Below are positions 9,143-17,292 of a stretch of DNA of 64,000 nucleotides, piece after piece (within the stretch, counting starts at the first letter, position 1; the number at the start of each line of letters is the position of its first letter). This stretch comes from CAKZNE01 sp040222435 (GTDB taxonomy: Bacteria; Bacteroidota; Bacteroidia; Flavobacteriales; Schleiferiaceae): the NCBI GenBank assembly GCA_965212245.1, contig OZ243107.1, positions 3,286,001 through 3,350,000 of the forward strand, written 5' to 3'. The notes below the pieces were generated by a model. That model was not told where the DNA came from. It did no database searches and saw only the letters and a program-made list of their open reading frames with translations. The position numbers were made by a program, and so were the translations under genes.

Positions 9143-10483
9143 TTAGCGGAAGAAACGTCCCATTTTTTTAGCGCACGTAACCTTGGCAAACACCACTACC
9201 CGGTCCCCCGGCAGTATCTGGAAATCTCCGGTAGGTATCAGTCCCTTCTGATTACGGATAACCCCGCCAATAAGCGCCCCTTCAGGAAGGCCCATGTCCT
9301 TTATCTTATCTTTAATGATCTTACTTCTTTCTGTAACCTCAAACTCCATTACTTCTGCATCCACACCGTGAATAGCGGAAAGAATAACAAAGTCGCCCCG
9401 CCTGATATGGCGGTAAATAAAATTGGCTGCAGCTAATTTTTTATTGATTAAAGAATCAATCCCGATGCTGTGCGAAAGATTTTGATACTCAATGTTTTCC
9501 ACCATGGCGATGGTTTTCTTAACACCACGGTCTTTAGCCACCAGACAGCTTAAAATATTGGTTTCTGAGTTACCGGTTACCGCCACAAAAACATCAATGT
9601 TATGAATACCCTCTTCTTCCAGTTTCTCTACATCCGTACCATCAAAATTCAGCACCAGGGTGTCGGGGAAGTCAGCCGCAATTTCACGCGACTTTTCCGG
9701 ATCCATTTCAATTAGTTTTACGTGATGGTCCTTCCCGAGTTTACGGGCCAGGTGACGGCCGGTACGACTACCACCCATGATCATAATGTTCTCTACCTTG
9801 ATCTTCCGTTTCCCGGTTACTTCCAGCACTTCCTCAATACCTTCTGCATCGGTAATCACAAAAAGATGATCGCCCGGCTGAACCATAGTGTGGCCCTTGG
9901 GGATAATGGTTTCCTCTCCCCTGCGAATAGCTACCACTATGTAGTTTCGGGTGGGGTATAGTTCGGCAATTTCAGCAATAGACTTATTACTAACTTGTGC
10001 TTCTTCGTCAATATCCAGCCCCAGCAGGGTTATCTTTCCGTTCTCAAACTCTATGGATTCGCTGGCGGCATTGGTATTGATCAGATGACGTACTTCACGT
10101 GAAGCCAATGACTCCGGTGAAATGAGTTCATCAATGCCAAAACTCTTTATATCCAGGGTATCACATTCATTCAGGTATTGCATACGGCTAATCCTGGCAA
10201 TAGTTCTGCGTGCGCCAAAACGTTTAGCCTGTATACACGCCAAGATATTAGCTTCTTCCACCGAGGTTACGGAAATAAAAAGATCTGCCGAGGAAACCCG
10301 GGCCTTTTTCAGAACTTTAAAATCAGTGACCTCTCCTGCTATGGTAAGGGCATCGATACTATTATCAACGTTGGTAAGCCGTTCCTGATCCTGATCAATT
10401 AGGGTAATATCATGCGATTCACTGGAAAGCCACCGGGCAAGATGTATTCCTACTGCGCCTGCACCCGCTATCACAATTTTCAT
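9143..10483 (-). CDS. trkA: Trk potassium transporter regulatory subunit TrkA
   Basis: 446 residues, the length of a two-repeat TrkA. Each half has an RCK_N nucleotide-binding Rossmann domain, starting KIVIAGAGAVGIHLARWL at residue 2 and NIMIMGGSRTGRHLARKL near 232. Each is followed by an RCK_C ligand domain, for example GDHLFVITDAEGIEEV and PGDRVVVFAKV at the end. It is a cytoplasmic NAD(H)/ATP-responsive gate for TrkH. First gene of the trkAH operon. The second nucleotide motif reads GGSRTG rather than GxGxxG, which is common in this family. Confidence 0.95.
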   Translation of the reverse strand: MKIVIAGAGAVGIHLARWLSSESHDITLIDQDQERLTNVDNSIDALTIAGEVTDFKVLKKARVSSADLFISVTSVEEANILACIQAKRFGARRTIARISRMQYLNECDTLDIKSFGIDELISPESLASREVRHLINTNAASESIEFENGKITLLGLDIDEEAQVSNKSIAEIAELYPTRNYIVVAIRRGEETIIPKGHTMVQPGDHLFVITDAEGIEEVLEVTGKRKIKVENIMIMGGSRTGRHLARKLGKDHHVKLIEMDPEKSREIAADFPDTLVLNFDGTDVEKLEEEGIHNIDVFVAVTGNSETNILSCLVAKDRGVKKTIAMVENIEYQNLSHSIGIDSLINKKLAAANFIYRHIRRGDFVILSAIHGVDAEVMEFEVTERSKIIKDKIKDMGLPEGALIGGVIRNQKGLIPTGDFQILPGDRVVVFAKVTCAKKMGRFFR

Positions 10484-10640
10484 AAAGTCATTTTATCAAC
10501 GTTCGGAAAGCCAAAAACTTAGAGACTACCCTAAACGTAAAGCTGACAAAAGTACAAAGCAGACTGCACCTGTACTAATATTTGTTCTGCTGCCCGGACA
10601 TCGTGTACATAAGGAATTTAAAGGGATACCGGCTGTGTTT

Positions 10641-11057
10641 TTAAGAGGCAGTCCTTTTCAAAGCCCACCTTCCACCAATCCAGGCCATAGGGATATAGGC
10701 TATAAGCAGATCTAAGGTGATAAACCACGCGGGAGCCGGGATCATAATGCTCACCGTAATACCCCCAATTAAAAAGAAAGCTCCAATGAGCAGTGCAAAT
10801 ACCATTTTACGGTTTGCGGCAATTAAACCAGCAATAGCTGCTCCTACCAAAGTACCCAGGGCGTGCGCTAAAAAAGGGAAGATAAAATACTCGGCTGTAA
10901 GCCCGGGCATAACAGCAGCAAGGGCTTCCATATCATTGGGGTCCACTCCTTCAATGGGTATTAGAGTATGACCAGCCGTTACTAAGCCCATGTTAACAAT
11001 ACTTCCGCCCAGCCATCCGGCTACAACGGCTAAAATGTTTCGTAAAACTGGATGCAT
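10641..11057 (-). CDS. Small four-helix membrane protein, unknown function
   Basis: 138 residues with four predicted transmembrane helices (about residues 7-27, 52-80, 84-107 and 110-130) and small-residue GAAIAGLIAA packing motifs. It resembles a widespread Bacteroidota hypothetical membrane protein family. No catalytic or ligand motif is seen. It lies alone upstream of trkA on the same strand with about 157 bases between, so it is not clearly part of the trk operon. Confidence 0.75.
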   Translation of the reverse strand: MHPVLRNILAVVAGWLGGSIVNMGLVTAGHTLIPIEGVDPNDMEALAAVMPGLTAEYFIFPFLAHALGTLVGAAIAGLIAANRKMVFALLIGAFFLIGGITVSIMIPAPAWFITLDLLIAYIPMAWIGGRWALKRTAS

Positions 11058-11225
11058 ATTTATTGGTTTAAGTAGTACATTTTGAGGTTTTAATATTCGG
11101 GCAGTAATCCAAAAATACCTCTCATTTAGATACTGCTAAGTGCCTCTTGCTTCATTCCCTGAGCTTTTTATTTTCAAAGCTCAAGTCCAAATATACACAT
11201 TGCAGCTACTTTTAAGTTTGCCGGC

Positions 11226-11603
11226 TTAATACATCCTATTGTGGTTTTTAGAGGTTTTTGGAATCTGCTGGATGGAGTCCCAGTGTTCACAGATTTTTCC
11301 ATCGGCATCAAAACGGAAAAAGTCCATGGTTACATACTGATCATTTCCCGGCCAGGTTTGATGAGTGTGTAAGGCCACCAGGTCTCCTTCGGCAACACAT
11401 CGCACAAACTCAATACTTTTTTCCGGGTATTCCCGCTGCATCTGTTCAAAGTAACGGATAAAACCTTCGGTACCATTCTCCACATCCGGGTTGTGCTGAA
11501 CATATTCGTTACCCACGTATTGCGCTACTGCCTTGCGGGGATTACCTATTTCAGGAAGTGAATATCTTAAAATTTAGCTTCAGGAGGCAGGATTCTGATT
11601 CAT
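11226..11603 (-). pseudogene. SnoaL-like (NTF2-fold) gene, broken at its 5' end
   Basis: The frame from 11573 down to 11226 encodes a SnoaL-type cone-fold protein: GNPRKAVAQYVGNEYVQHNP, GFIRYFEQM and EGDLVALHTHQTWPG are typical. The N-terminal helix of the family is missing. A stop at 11574-11576 closes the frame upstream, and a separate short ATG frame at 11603 (MNQNPAS, then stop) looks like the original start now out of frame. A GTG at 11516 could still start a 96-residue product, but that would lack the first helix. A deletion or frameshift is the simplest reading; a sequencing error is possible. Confidence 0.6.
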
Positions 11604-11676
11604 ATAATCTTTACGGGAAAATGGGTTCGCCATCTACACACCTACACGGTAGTCTGGTTTAATATCTTTGCATATA

Positions 11677-12882
11677 ATGAAACGCTCCGGCTCTGCAGAC
11701 CTTCCACTCCATTACGGCCATGTACCTCCCTGGTTGGCCAAACGCATGGCCTTGCTGGGAGAAGCCATCGTAGAAACCCTTATCCTTGAAAAAGGCACGG
11801 CTGAAGTACTGCGCAGGCTTAGTGACCCTTTTTGGTTCCAGAGCCTGGGTGCAGTAATGGGTATGGACTGGCATTCCTCCGGCATTACCCCTTCGGTAAT
11901 GGGTGCTTTAAAAAGAGCTGTCAACCCCCGTTCTGCGGAACTGGGCCTGTACATTACGGGTGGAAAGGGTAAATACTCCCGCCAAACCCCTGATGAGCTG
12001 ATGCGTATTGGCGAAAAGACCGGCCTGGATGCCGAATACCTGGTGCGCTGCAGTAAGCTCAGCGCCAAAGTGGATAATACAGCTATACAGGATGGATACC
12101 AATTGTACCTGCACAATTTCATTGTAAACCGGGAAGGTAAGTGGACCGTAGTGCAACAAGGTATGAGTGACGCTACTTCACTGGCCAGGCGTTATCACTG
12201 GCATTCACCCGCCCTGCAATCTTTTGTGGAGGAGCCCCACACAGCTATTGAAGGGCAAAACCAGGGATTGATCTTAAACATGACGGCTAAGGACGCGAAA
12301 GTCTCCCGTAACTCCGTAATGGAGATGAGCAATGAACAACCGGATAAAATATTGGCAGAAGCCCGGAAACTCGTTATGCCGAACCATCATGACGTAAGGG
12401 CTGAAGATGTAGACTTGAAACGCCTGGGCAGTATACTGTGGCTGGCACATGAAAAGCGCCCGGAAGATTTTGAGGAACTATTGCTGCTTAAGGGTTTGGG
12501 ACCGCGAACGCTACAATCCTTAGCGCTGGTGAGCGAAGTGATTTATGGCAGCCCTTCACGTTTTAAAGATCCCGCCCGTTTTTCTTTTGCACACGGTGGT
12601 AAGGATGGTCACCCTTTCCCGGTGCCGGTGAAAACCTACGATGAAACTTTAAGCACCTTGAAAACCGCTATTGACCGCTCTAAACTGGGCTTTACGGATA
12701 AGACACAAGCGCTGAAGGGCCTTTCCAAAATTGCCGAACGCGCAGAAAAAGGTTTTACGCCCAACGCCAGTTTTGAAAAGGTGATTGAAAAGGAACGCAA
12801 AGATTCATGGAAGTACGGGGGACGAACGGTTTTTGGCAAAGAACAGAAACCTAAAGGCGGGGATCAGCTGGAGTTGTTTTAG
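11677..12882 (+). CDS. DUF763 domain-containing protein
   Basis: 401 residues from ATG 11677 (MKRSGSADLPLHYGHVPPWL). The TTG at 11668 lies inside a -7-like box, TATCTTTG, so the ATG is preferred and the transcript may have almost no leader. The family spans archaea and scattered bacteria. Visible features are a basic N-terminal half with SGITPSVMGALK, YHWHSPALQSFVEEPH around residue 175, a helix-hairpin-helix-like segment LLLLKGLGPRTLQSLALVSE around 265, and FSFAHGGKDGHPFPVP around 300. The HhH-like segment suggests nucleic-acid binding; biochemical function is not established as far as I know. Confidence 0.85.
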   Translation: MKRSGSADLPLHYGHVPPWLAKRMALLGEAIVETLILEKGTAEVLRRLSDPFWFQSLGAVMGMDWHSSGITPSVMGALKRAVNPRSAELGLYITGGKGKYSRQTPDELMRIGEKTGLDAEYLVRCSKLSAKVDNTAIQDGYQLYLHNFIVNREGKWTVVQQGMSDATSLARRYHWHSPALQSFVEEPHTAIEGQNQGLILNMTAKDAKVSRNSVMEMSNEQPDKILAEARKLVMPNHHDVRAEDVDLKRLGSILWLAHEKRPEDFEELLLLKGLGPRTLQSLALVSEVIYGSPSRFKDPARFSFAHGGKDGHPFPVPVKTYDETLSTLKTAIDRSKLGFTDKTQALKGLSKIAERAEKGFTPNASFEKVIEKERKDSWKYGGRTVFGKEQKPKGGDQLELF

Positions 12883-12905
12883 TTGAAGGTTGAACGATTT
12901 TGGGC

Positions 12906-13559
12906 TTACTCCATCCTGATGTATTGCCCATTGATCCATTTATAGATTCCTGGAATAATCGGATCATCCGGCTCCTCCCCGTCCCCGATGCTGCATTGCC
13001 AGCTGTCAATCTGTATTTCACCGGGCCGGCATTCTATTTTTCGTTCACAAAGCGATTCGTCTTCCTCGCTGGAAAACCAGGCAAAATGATCTTTGGTCAC
13101 GGCTTCCAATATCAAAGCGGGGATATCAACATCCCATACCTGTATATATTCGTAATCCGTGCCGCCCCGGCTACCGTATTCCTGCATGGCTAAGCGAATG
13201 ATTACCTCCGGCCTACCCGTTTTATTAATATGTACGGTTTGTAGGTCCATAAAACCAGCTTCACAACCCGTGTTGACATTGAGCTGGTTAGATTCCAGTA
13301 CCATCCACCGGCCACCGGAACCATAAGCAAACTTATAACCCCAAAAGGCAAAACCTTTGGACACGCTGAGCTCCTGGAAACAGCTCATCCCTTCTCTCTC
13401 CAGCATATCCTCCACATTGCAATAGACTCTGACTTCTTCTGGCGACAGGCGTTGAAGGCGAAGTGAGTCGGGTTGAGCGAGCAGGGAAAATGGTAAAACC
13501 ATAATCAGGGTTATCCGGAGCTTATCATACACCCGCCTGATAATTCTTTGATCTTGCAT
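12906..13559 (-). CDS. Secreted hypothetical protein
   Basis: 217 residues using the ATG at 13559, chosen because it places a signal peptide (LRITLIMVLPFSLLAQ) at the N-terminus; the longer frame to 13643 would overlap the start of the divergent gene at 13623. The mature part is mixed alpha/beta with about seven cysteines (for example VYCNVED, SCFQELS and CERKIECRPG). I do not recognise the family. Probably periplasmic or secreted. Confidence 0.65.
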   Translation of the reverse strand: MQDQRIIRRVYDKLRITLIMVLPFSLLAQPDSLRLQRLSPEEVRVYCNVEDMLEREGMSCFQELSVSKGFAFWGYKFAYGSGGRWMVLESNQLNVNTGCEAGFMDLQTVHINKTGRPEVIIRLAMQEYGSRGGTDYEYIQVWDVDIPALILEAVTKDHFAWFSSEEDESLCERKIECRPGEIQIDSWQCSIGDGEEPDDPIIPGIYKWINGQYIRME

Positions 13560-13622
13560 ATCTTTCAAAGGTATTACCTTAGTTCTCAAAGATAAGCTGC
13601 AAAGAGATGTTCCTGCTTTAAT

Positions 13623-14225
13623 ATGAAAACACCAATCCTCCAAAAGCTAGTATGTTTAGTATTACTGAGTGTATCCGTTATTCATGCGTTGGCCCAGGAA
13701 AAAACTCTTGCCAAAAACCGGCTTTCATTAGGCTATAAATATTTTATACTGAACGAAGAAGCACAGAATTATTACTCATCCTTTCAGGGAATAAGTGCTG
13801 AGTACAGCCGCTTTGCCTTTAACTCTTATAAATGGTGGCTGGTATGGGAGCTGTATTATAGCCGGGCACAGGGTATTAAAGATGGAAATACCTCCGTAAA
13901 TTTTGAATACCTGGCTCTATCGCCCGGTGTGGAATTTGATATTTGGCCTTTTTTAGGACTGGCTTTAAAAGCAGATATAATTTTTTCAGACAGCTATGAT
14001 TGTTATCAAAACGGAGAGCGCTGTGATGGCGAAACCTATTACTATATGAGTGATCGACTGCCGCGTGGTATCCGCGGATCAGTAGGTATTCCCATCCGGA
14101 TTCCGCTGAGCGGTCCTTTTAAAATGAGAATACTTCCGGCCTATTACCTTCCTCCCTTTGAATATTCCGGGAATTTAGAGACCAATGATTTTGCGGTTAC
14201 TTGTTTACTCAGTTATGAATTGTAG
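13623..14225 (+). CDS. Probable outer-membrane beta-barrel protein
   Basis: 200 residues with a signal peptide (LVCLVLLSVSVIHALAQE) and alternating amphipathic strands rich in Tyr, Trp and Phe (YSSFQGISAEYSRFAFNSYK, WWLVWELYYS, GLALKADIIFS). The pattern matches small Bacteroidota barrels of the outer-membrane-protein type. Divergent from the secreted protein at 12906, with 63 bases between. No named family recognised. Confidence 0.65.
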   Translation: MKTPILQKLVCLVLLSVSVIHALAQEKTLAKNRLSLGYKYFILNEEAQNYYSSFQGISAEYSRFAFNSYKWWLVWELYYSRAQGIKDGNTSVNFEYLALSPGVEFDIWPFLGLALKADIIFSDSYDCYQNGERCDGETYYYMSDRLPRGIRGSVGIPIRIPLSGPFKMRILPAYYLPPFEYSGNLETNDFAVTCLLSYEL

Positions 14226-14250
14226 CTCGTGAATAGGGAATTTATACTAA

Positions 14251-14270
14251 AGCGTAGCGGACGCTACGCT
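14251..14270. repeat. Perfect 9-bp hairpin between convergent genes
   Basis: AGCGTAGCG and CGCTACGCT separated by GA. It lies between the convergent barrel gene and lplA, without a U-tract, so it could be a transcription stop, an RNA-stability hairpin or a simple repeat unit. Confidence 0.45.
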
Positions 14271-14287
14271 TAGGCGGGGTAGAATTA

Positions 14288-15277
14288 TCAAAAAAACGCC
14301 TCCGTCAGTTCCTCCTCGCTAATATTGCTGAAGTATTTACTGCTTTGAATGGCCTTGAGGGTTTCCAGCACCACTTCATGGCGGTGCTCCTTCCCTATCA
14401 GCGCCTGCTCCACGGGTGAAATATCACGATGGACAAAAAAATCTCCGTAGATCTTTACCTCCTCAATAAGCCCTTTATCTACGTTCAGGTGTACTTCCAC
14501 ATGGCCACCTTCAGCCTTAATTCCTTTCTTTAGTCCGTATTTAGGTGAATAGCCAAAGTTCCAGTGCCACTGGCTGTACTTTTCATCGGCCAGTTTTTGG
14601 ATCTCCTGCTTATCTTCAGCAGAAAGCTCATAAGGCACCGCATCTGCATAACGGCTCACAATGTGAGCCATCACCATCTGGCGAAACTCTTCTGCCGTAA
14701 GTTCTTCACGCAAATGCGATGAAATATTGGTGACCCGGCTTCGCACACTCTGGCGGGCTTTGCCTTCATATTTCAGTGGGTTTACCTTTAGTGCATCTGA
14801 AATATCCTTGATCTCCGAAGCAAAAAGTAAAGTACCGTGGTGCAATACCCGTTTATTCTTATGATCAATATGCTCGGCATTACCGGAAAATTTCAAACCG
14901 TCAATCAATAAATCATTACGGCCGGTAAATTCGGCTTTAATACCCAGGGTTTGTAAAGCTTCAATAATGGGCTGGGTATATTTTTGAAAATCCAGCTTAT
15001 CGGGTTGGTTCTCAAAGTTCATGATAAAGGTGAAATTGAGGTTGCCCATATCATGAAAAACCGCACCCCCGCCCGTAAGCCTGCGCACTACCTTAATATC
15101 ACGCTCCTTTACATGCTCGGCATTGATCTCCGCCAGCGTATTCTGGTGCTTCCCTACTATAATGGCGTTGTTATTACGCCAAAGCATAAAAACATCCTCC
15201 TTTTTATGTTTAAGGAGGTATTCTTCTGCGGCCTGGTTAAAGTAAGGTTCGGTGCTGGTATTGTCAATGCAAAGCAT
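14288..15277 (-). CDS. lplA: Lipoate-protein ligase A
   Basis: 329 residues starting MLCIDNTSTEPYFNQAAEEY at 15277; the longer frame to 15361 adds a non-conserved extension and would cross the likely promoter. LplA attaches free lipoate, through lipoyl-AMP, to E2 and H proteins. Motifs: LWRNNNAIIVGKHQN, the lipoate/adenylate loop RRLTGGGAVFHDMGN, GRNDLLIDGLKFSGNA and HHGTLLF. Its length includes the C-terminal accessory domain. A TAATTTTG box at 15300-15307 (minus strand) could be the -7 element. A near-copy of the first 11 codons plus this upstream region occurs at 16858-16920. Confidence 0.93.
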   Translation of the reverse strand: MLCIDNTSTEPYFNQAAEEYLLKHKKEDVFMLWRNNNAIIVGKHQNTLAEINAEHVKERDIKVVRRLTGGGAVFHDMGNLNFTFIMNFENQPDKLDFQKYTQPIIEALQTLGIKAEFTGRNDLLIDGLKFSGNAEHIDHKNKRVLHHGTLLFASEIKDISDALKVNPLKYEGKARQSVRSRVTNISSHLREELTAEEFRQMVMAHIVSRYADAVPYELSAEDKQEIQKLADEKYSQWHWNFGYSPKYGLKKGIKAEGGHVEVHLNVDKGLIEEVKIYGDFFVHRDISPVEQALIGKEHRHEVVLETLKAIQSSKYFSNISEEELTEAFF

Positions 15278-15312
15278 GAGCGGTTTATTTTGGAAAAGCA
15301 AAATTAGGAAAT
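15249..15312. repeat. Direct repeat, copy 1 (lplA 5' end and upstream)
   Basis: About 63 bases matching 16858-16920 with roughly three differences. It covers the first codons of lplA (minus strand, ATG at 15277), the TAATTTTG box and the upstream bases. The two copies flank the secreted-protein gene at 15397. Confidence 0.85.
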
Positions 15313-15396
15313 GAGGATTAAGAGCCATCCTGATGGCAAGATTATGAAAACTATAATTCAATCCTTATATTTATCAGGTATAAAAAAGCCTTTCCT

Positions 15397-16782
15397 ATGC
15401 GACTATTTTTACTCTCATTACTCTTTATCTTTACAAGTAATATATCATTTGGTTCCCACATTTTAGGAGGTGAAATAACGGCCACTTCAGACAGTATTGG
15501 TGATGGTATTATAACCCTTATTCTATACAGAGACGCTGAGCCTGGTTCGGCTATCGCGCAACCAGACTATGATCTTAAAACATCAGGATCTACTATTAAG
15601 GTTTACAAAATTTCTACGGATACCATTAGCAGTTCTCCCATCATTATTGAAAAACACATTTACCAGTCAGACACTGTTCCCAACTTGGCTAGCCTTTCCT
15701 ACATCCGATTTGAAGAATGCTGCAGAAGTGAACTTATTGAAAATGTTATTAATCCTCAGGCTAAATTGATTGACATAACAACTTTTTTATATTATTCCAC
15801 TTCCATTAATAGTATAGATTTACCATCTGTAACTCCCGTTTTTTTAGGGGACCCCATTGTGAAATTTCCCAAGGATACTTTATGGACCTACAACCCTACA
15901 GCTTTTGATGCGGATGGTGATTCATTGTTTTTCAGATTAGCCGGAAATAGAATTATTGATTACAGTGCGCCACCTGCCCACCCCGGGGGCGATCTGGCCA
16001 TAGACAGCTTCAGTGGCGAGATAAGTTGGAATGCCTCCCAGAAAGGGGTGTTTCTTATTGGCTTCGAAGTTGAAGAGTGGAGAGATCACGATTCTATTTG
16101 GGTTAAAGCCGGTGAAGTTTATCGCGAAATGGTAATTGCCGTGGTGGCGGATACTTCTCAACTTATGGTATTACCCCCTTCAAATGTTAACCACAGTTCA
16201 GGAATACCGGTTGCCAGTTTTACCGGAGATAGTATGAATGAGATTATTATCCCCTTTTATTCTTCTGACACCAACGCGGTTATTAATATGGAGGCCTTTG
16301 GCGCTCCTTTTCAATTTAACAATTCGGATGCTTTTTTCGCCATTTCAAAGTTTAAAAAGTCAACTGATACCCTAGCTGGAATTTTTTCATGGACGCCTCA
16401 GCCTCAACGTAAGAATAATGGACCCTACCTGCTTACTTTCAGAGCTTCAGATGATAACTTCTCACGCGACTATACCGTAATGATTAATGTAAACTCCGTT
16501 ATAGGCCTTCGGGAGCAACCCTTTCTTACCAACGATTTTTTCACCATTTACCCTAATCCATCTGCAGAGCAATTTCATCTTGAGTTAAGTAAAACTATAA
16601 GCGGTGGTACCGCCCATCTTCAATTATTTGATTTGGCAGGTCAAGAGGTTTATAAACTGGAAAAGGTAAATCTTAACCCTGGGGAACGCCTTTCTATTTC
16701 TCCTCACCTTAAGGAAGGGATTTATCTTTTGAAATTTTCAGTGGGAAATACTTTTCAGGTAGAAACTATTCAGATCCGGTAG
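15397..16782 (+). CDS. Secreted HxLGGEI-type protein with T9SS sorting domain
   Basis: 461 residues with a signal peptide (LFLLSLLFIFTSNISFGS) followed at once by HILGGEIT, the same mature N-terminal signature as the PKD protein at 3399. A cadherin/Ig-like region contains NPTAFDADGDSLFFRLAG, and the C-terminus begins FTIYPNPSAEQFHLEL, a T9SS type A sorting domain. Likely a surface or secreted structural protein. The gene lies exactly between the two copies of the lplA 5'-end repeat, which suggests it came in or was duplicated with that rearrangement. Confidence 0.8.
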   Translation: MRLFLLSLLFIFTSNISFGSHILGGEITATSDSIGDGIITLILYRDAEPGSAIAQPDYDLKTSGSTIKVYKISTDTISSSPIIIEKHIYQSDTVPNLASLSYIRFEECCRSELIENVINPQAKLIDITTFLYYSTSINSIDLPSVTPVFLGDPIVKFPKDTLWTYNPTAFDADGDSLFFRLAGNRIIDYSAPPAHPGGDLAIDSFSGEISWNASQKGVFLIGFEVEEWRDHDSIWVKAGEVYREMVIAVVADTSQLMVLPPSNVNHSSGIPVASFTGDSMNEIIIPFYSSDTNAVINMEAFGAPFQFNNSDAFFAISKFKKSTDTLAGIFSWTPQPQRKNNGPYLLTFRASDDNFSRDYTVMINVNSVIGLREQPFLTNDFFTIYPNPSAEQFHLELSKTISGGTAHLQLFDLAGQEVYKLEKVNLNPGERLSISPHLKEGIYLLKFSVGNTFQVETIQIR

Positions 16783-16785
16783 TTC

Positions 16786-16828
16786 CTGATTATTGAGGAA
16801 GCTAATTAAGTCTTTTATCAATAATCAG
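16786..16828. repeat. 11-bp perfect inverted repeat after the T9SS gene
   Basis: CTGATTATTGA (16786-16796) and TCAATAATCAG (16818-16828) with a 21-base spacer, starting three bases after the stop codon of the gene at 15397. A weak hairpin terminator is possible, but no U-tract follows. Confidence 0.45.
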
Positions 16829-16885
16829 CACTCCCCTTGCCTGCTTAGAATAGGCCTCGGTGCTGGTATTGTCAATACAAAGCAT
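16802..16885 (-). pseudogene. lplA 5'-end remnant
   Basis: A 27-codon frame, MLCIDNTSTEAYSKQARGVL then IIDKRLN and stop. It starts like lplA (MLCIDNTSTEPYFNQAAEEY) and then diverges. The homologous DNA continues upstream over the start codon and the TAATTTTG box. It is a truncated duplicate of the lipoate ligase gene at 14288-15277 and cannot encode an active enzyme. Confidence 0.7.
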
Positions 16886-16920
16886 GAGCGGTTTATTTTG
16901 GATAGGCAAAATTAGGAAAT
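16858..16920. repeat. Direct repeat, copy 2 (lplA 5' end and upstream)
   Basis: Second copy of the 15249-15312 repeat, same orientation, with about three substitutions; weaker similarity continues on the lplA side (CCTGnTTAnA...). Confidence 0.85.
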
Positions 16921-17046
16921 ATGAAGGTTGGAGAACTTCCTCTCCTGCCGATTGGCTTTAAGAGAAGCCTGAAGTTTTTCTGAATTGCTTTCAAAACGGT
17001 AATATCCAATATGGATAATGGCATTGAAATCATTCTGAAAAAGGTG
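16912..17046 (-). pseudogene. Unidentified coding remnant upstream of the lplA fragment
   Basis: A 44-codon open frame without a start codon, bounded upstream by TGA at 17047-17049. It encodes HLFQNDFNAIIHIGYYRFES and then NSEKLQASLKANRQERKFSN before LHIS and stop. Composition and third-position pattern look coding rather than random. The stop falls inside the lplA repeat. I do not recognise the family; it may be the C-terminus of the gene that once preceded the duplicated lplA. Confidence 0.4.
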
Positions 17047-17071
17047 TCATTTATAAGCCTGTTTCAAAACG

Positions 17072-17143
17072 CCACGGAGTTTTAATCTATACTCCGGGAC
17101 ATTTTATCAAAAACTTCAGGACGTTTTAAGAAAAACTCCGTGG
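17072..17143. repeat. Inverted repeat and scattered GGAGTTTT motifs
   Basis: CCACGGAGTTTT (17072-17083) and AAAACTCCGTGG (17132-17143) are perfect 12-bp inverted copies; further GGAGTTTT copies follow at 17142 and 17164, and an ACTCCGGGA at 17091. The rest of the 16783-17292 gap holds only the remnants listed above. Confidence 0.55.
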
Positions 17144-17292
17144 AGTTTTAGCAGACGGATCGGGGAGTTTTCACTAAAAAACCTAGATCATTAATAATCA
17201 AACCCTTATCACCTTCTGTAAACCACTTATTTTACCCATCTTTATGCAACCCAAACGTATACGGGCTGTCCAAGCTATTAAATAATGAAACC

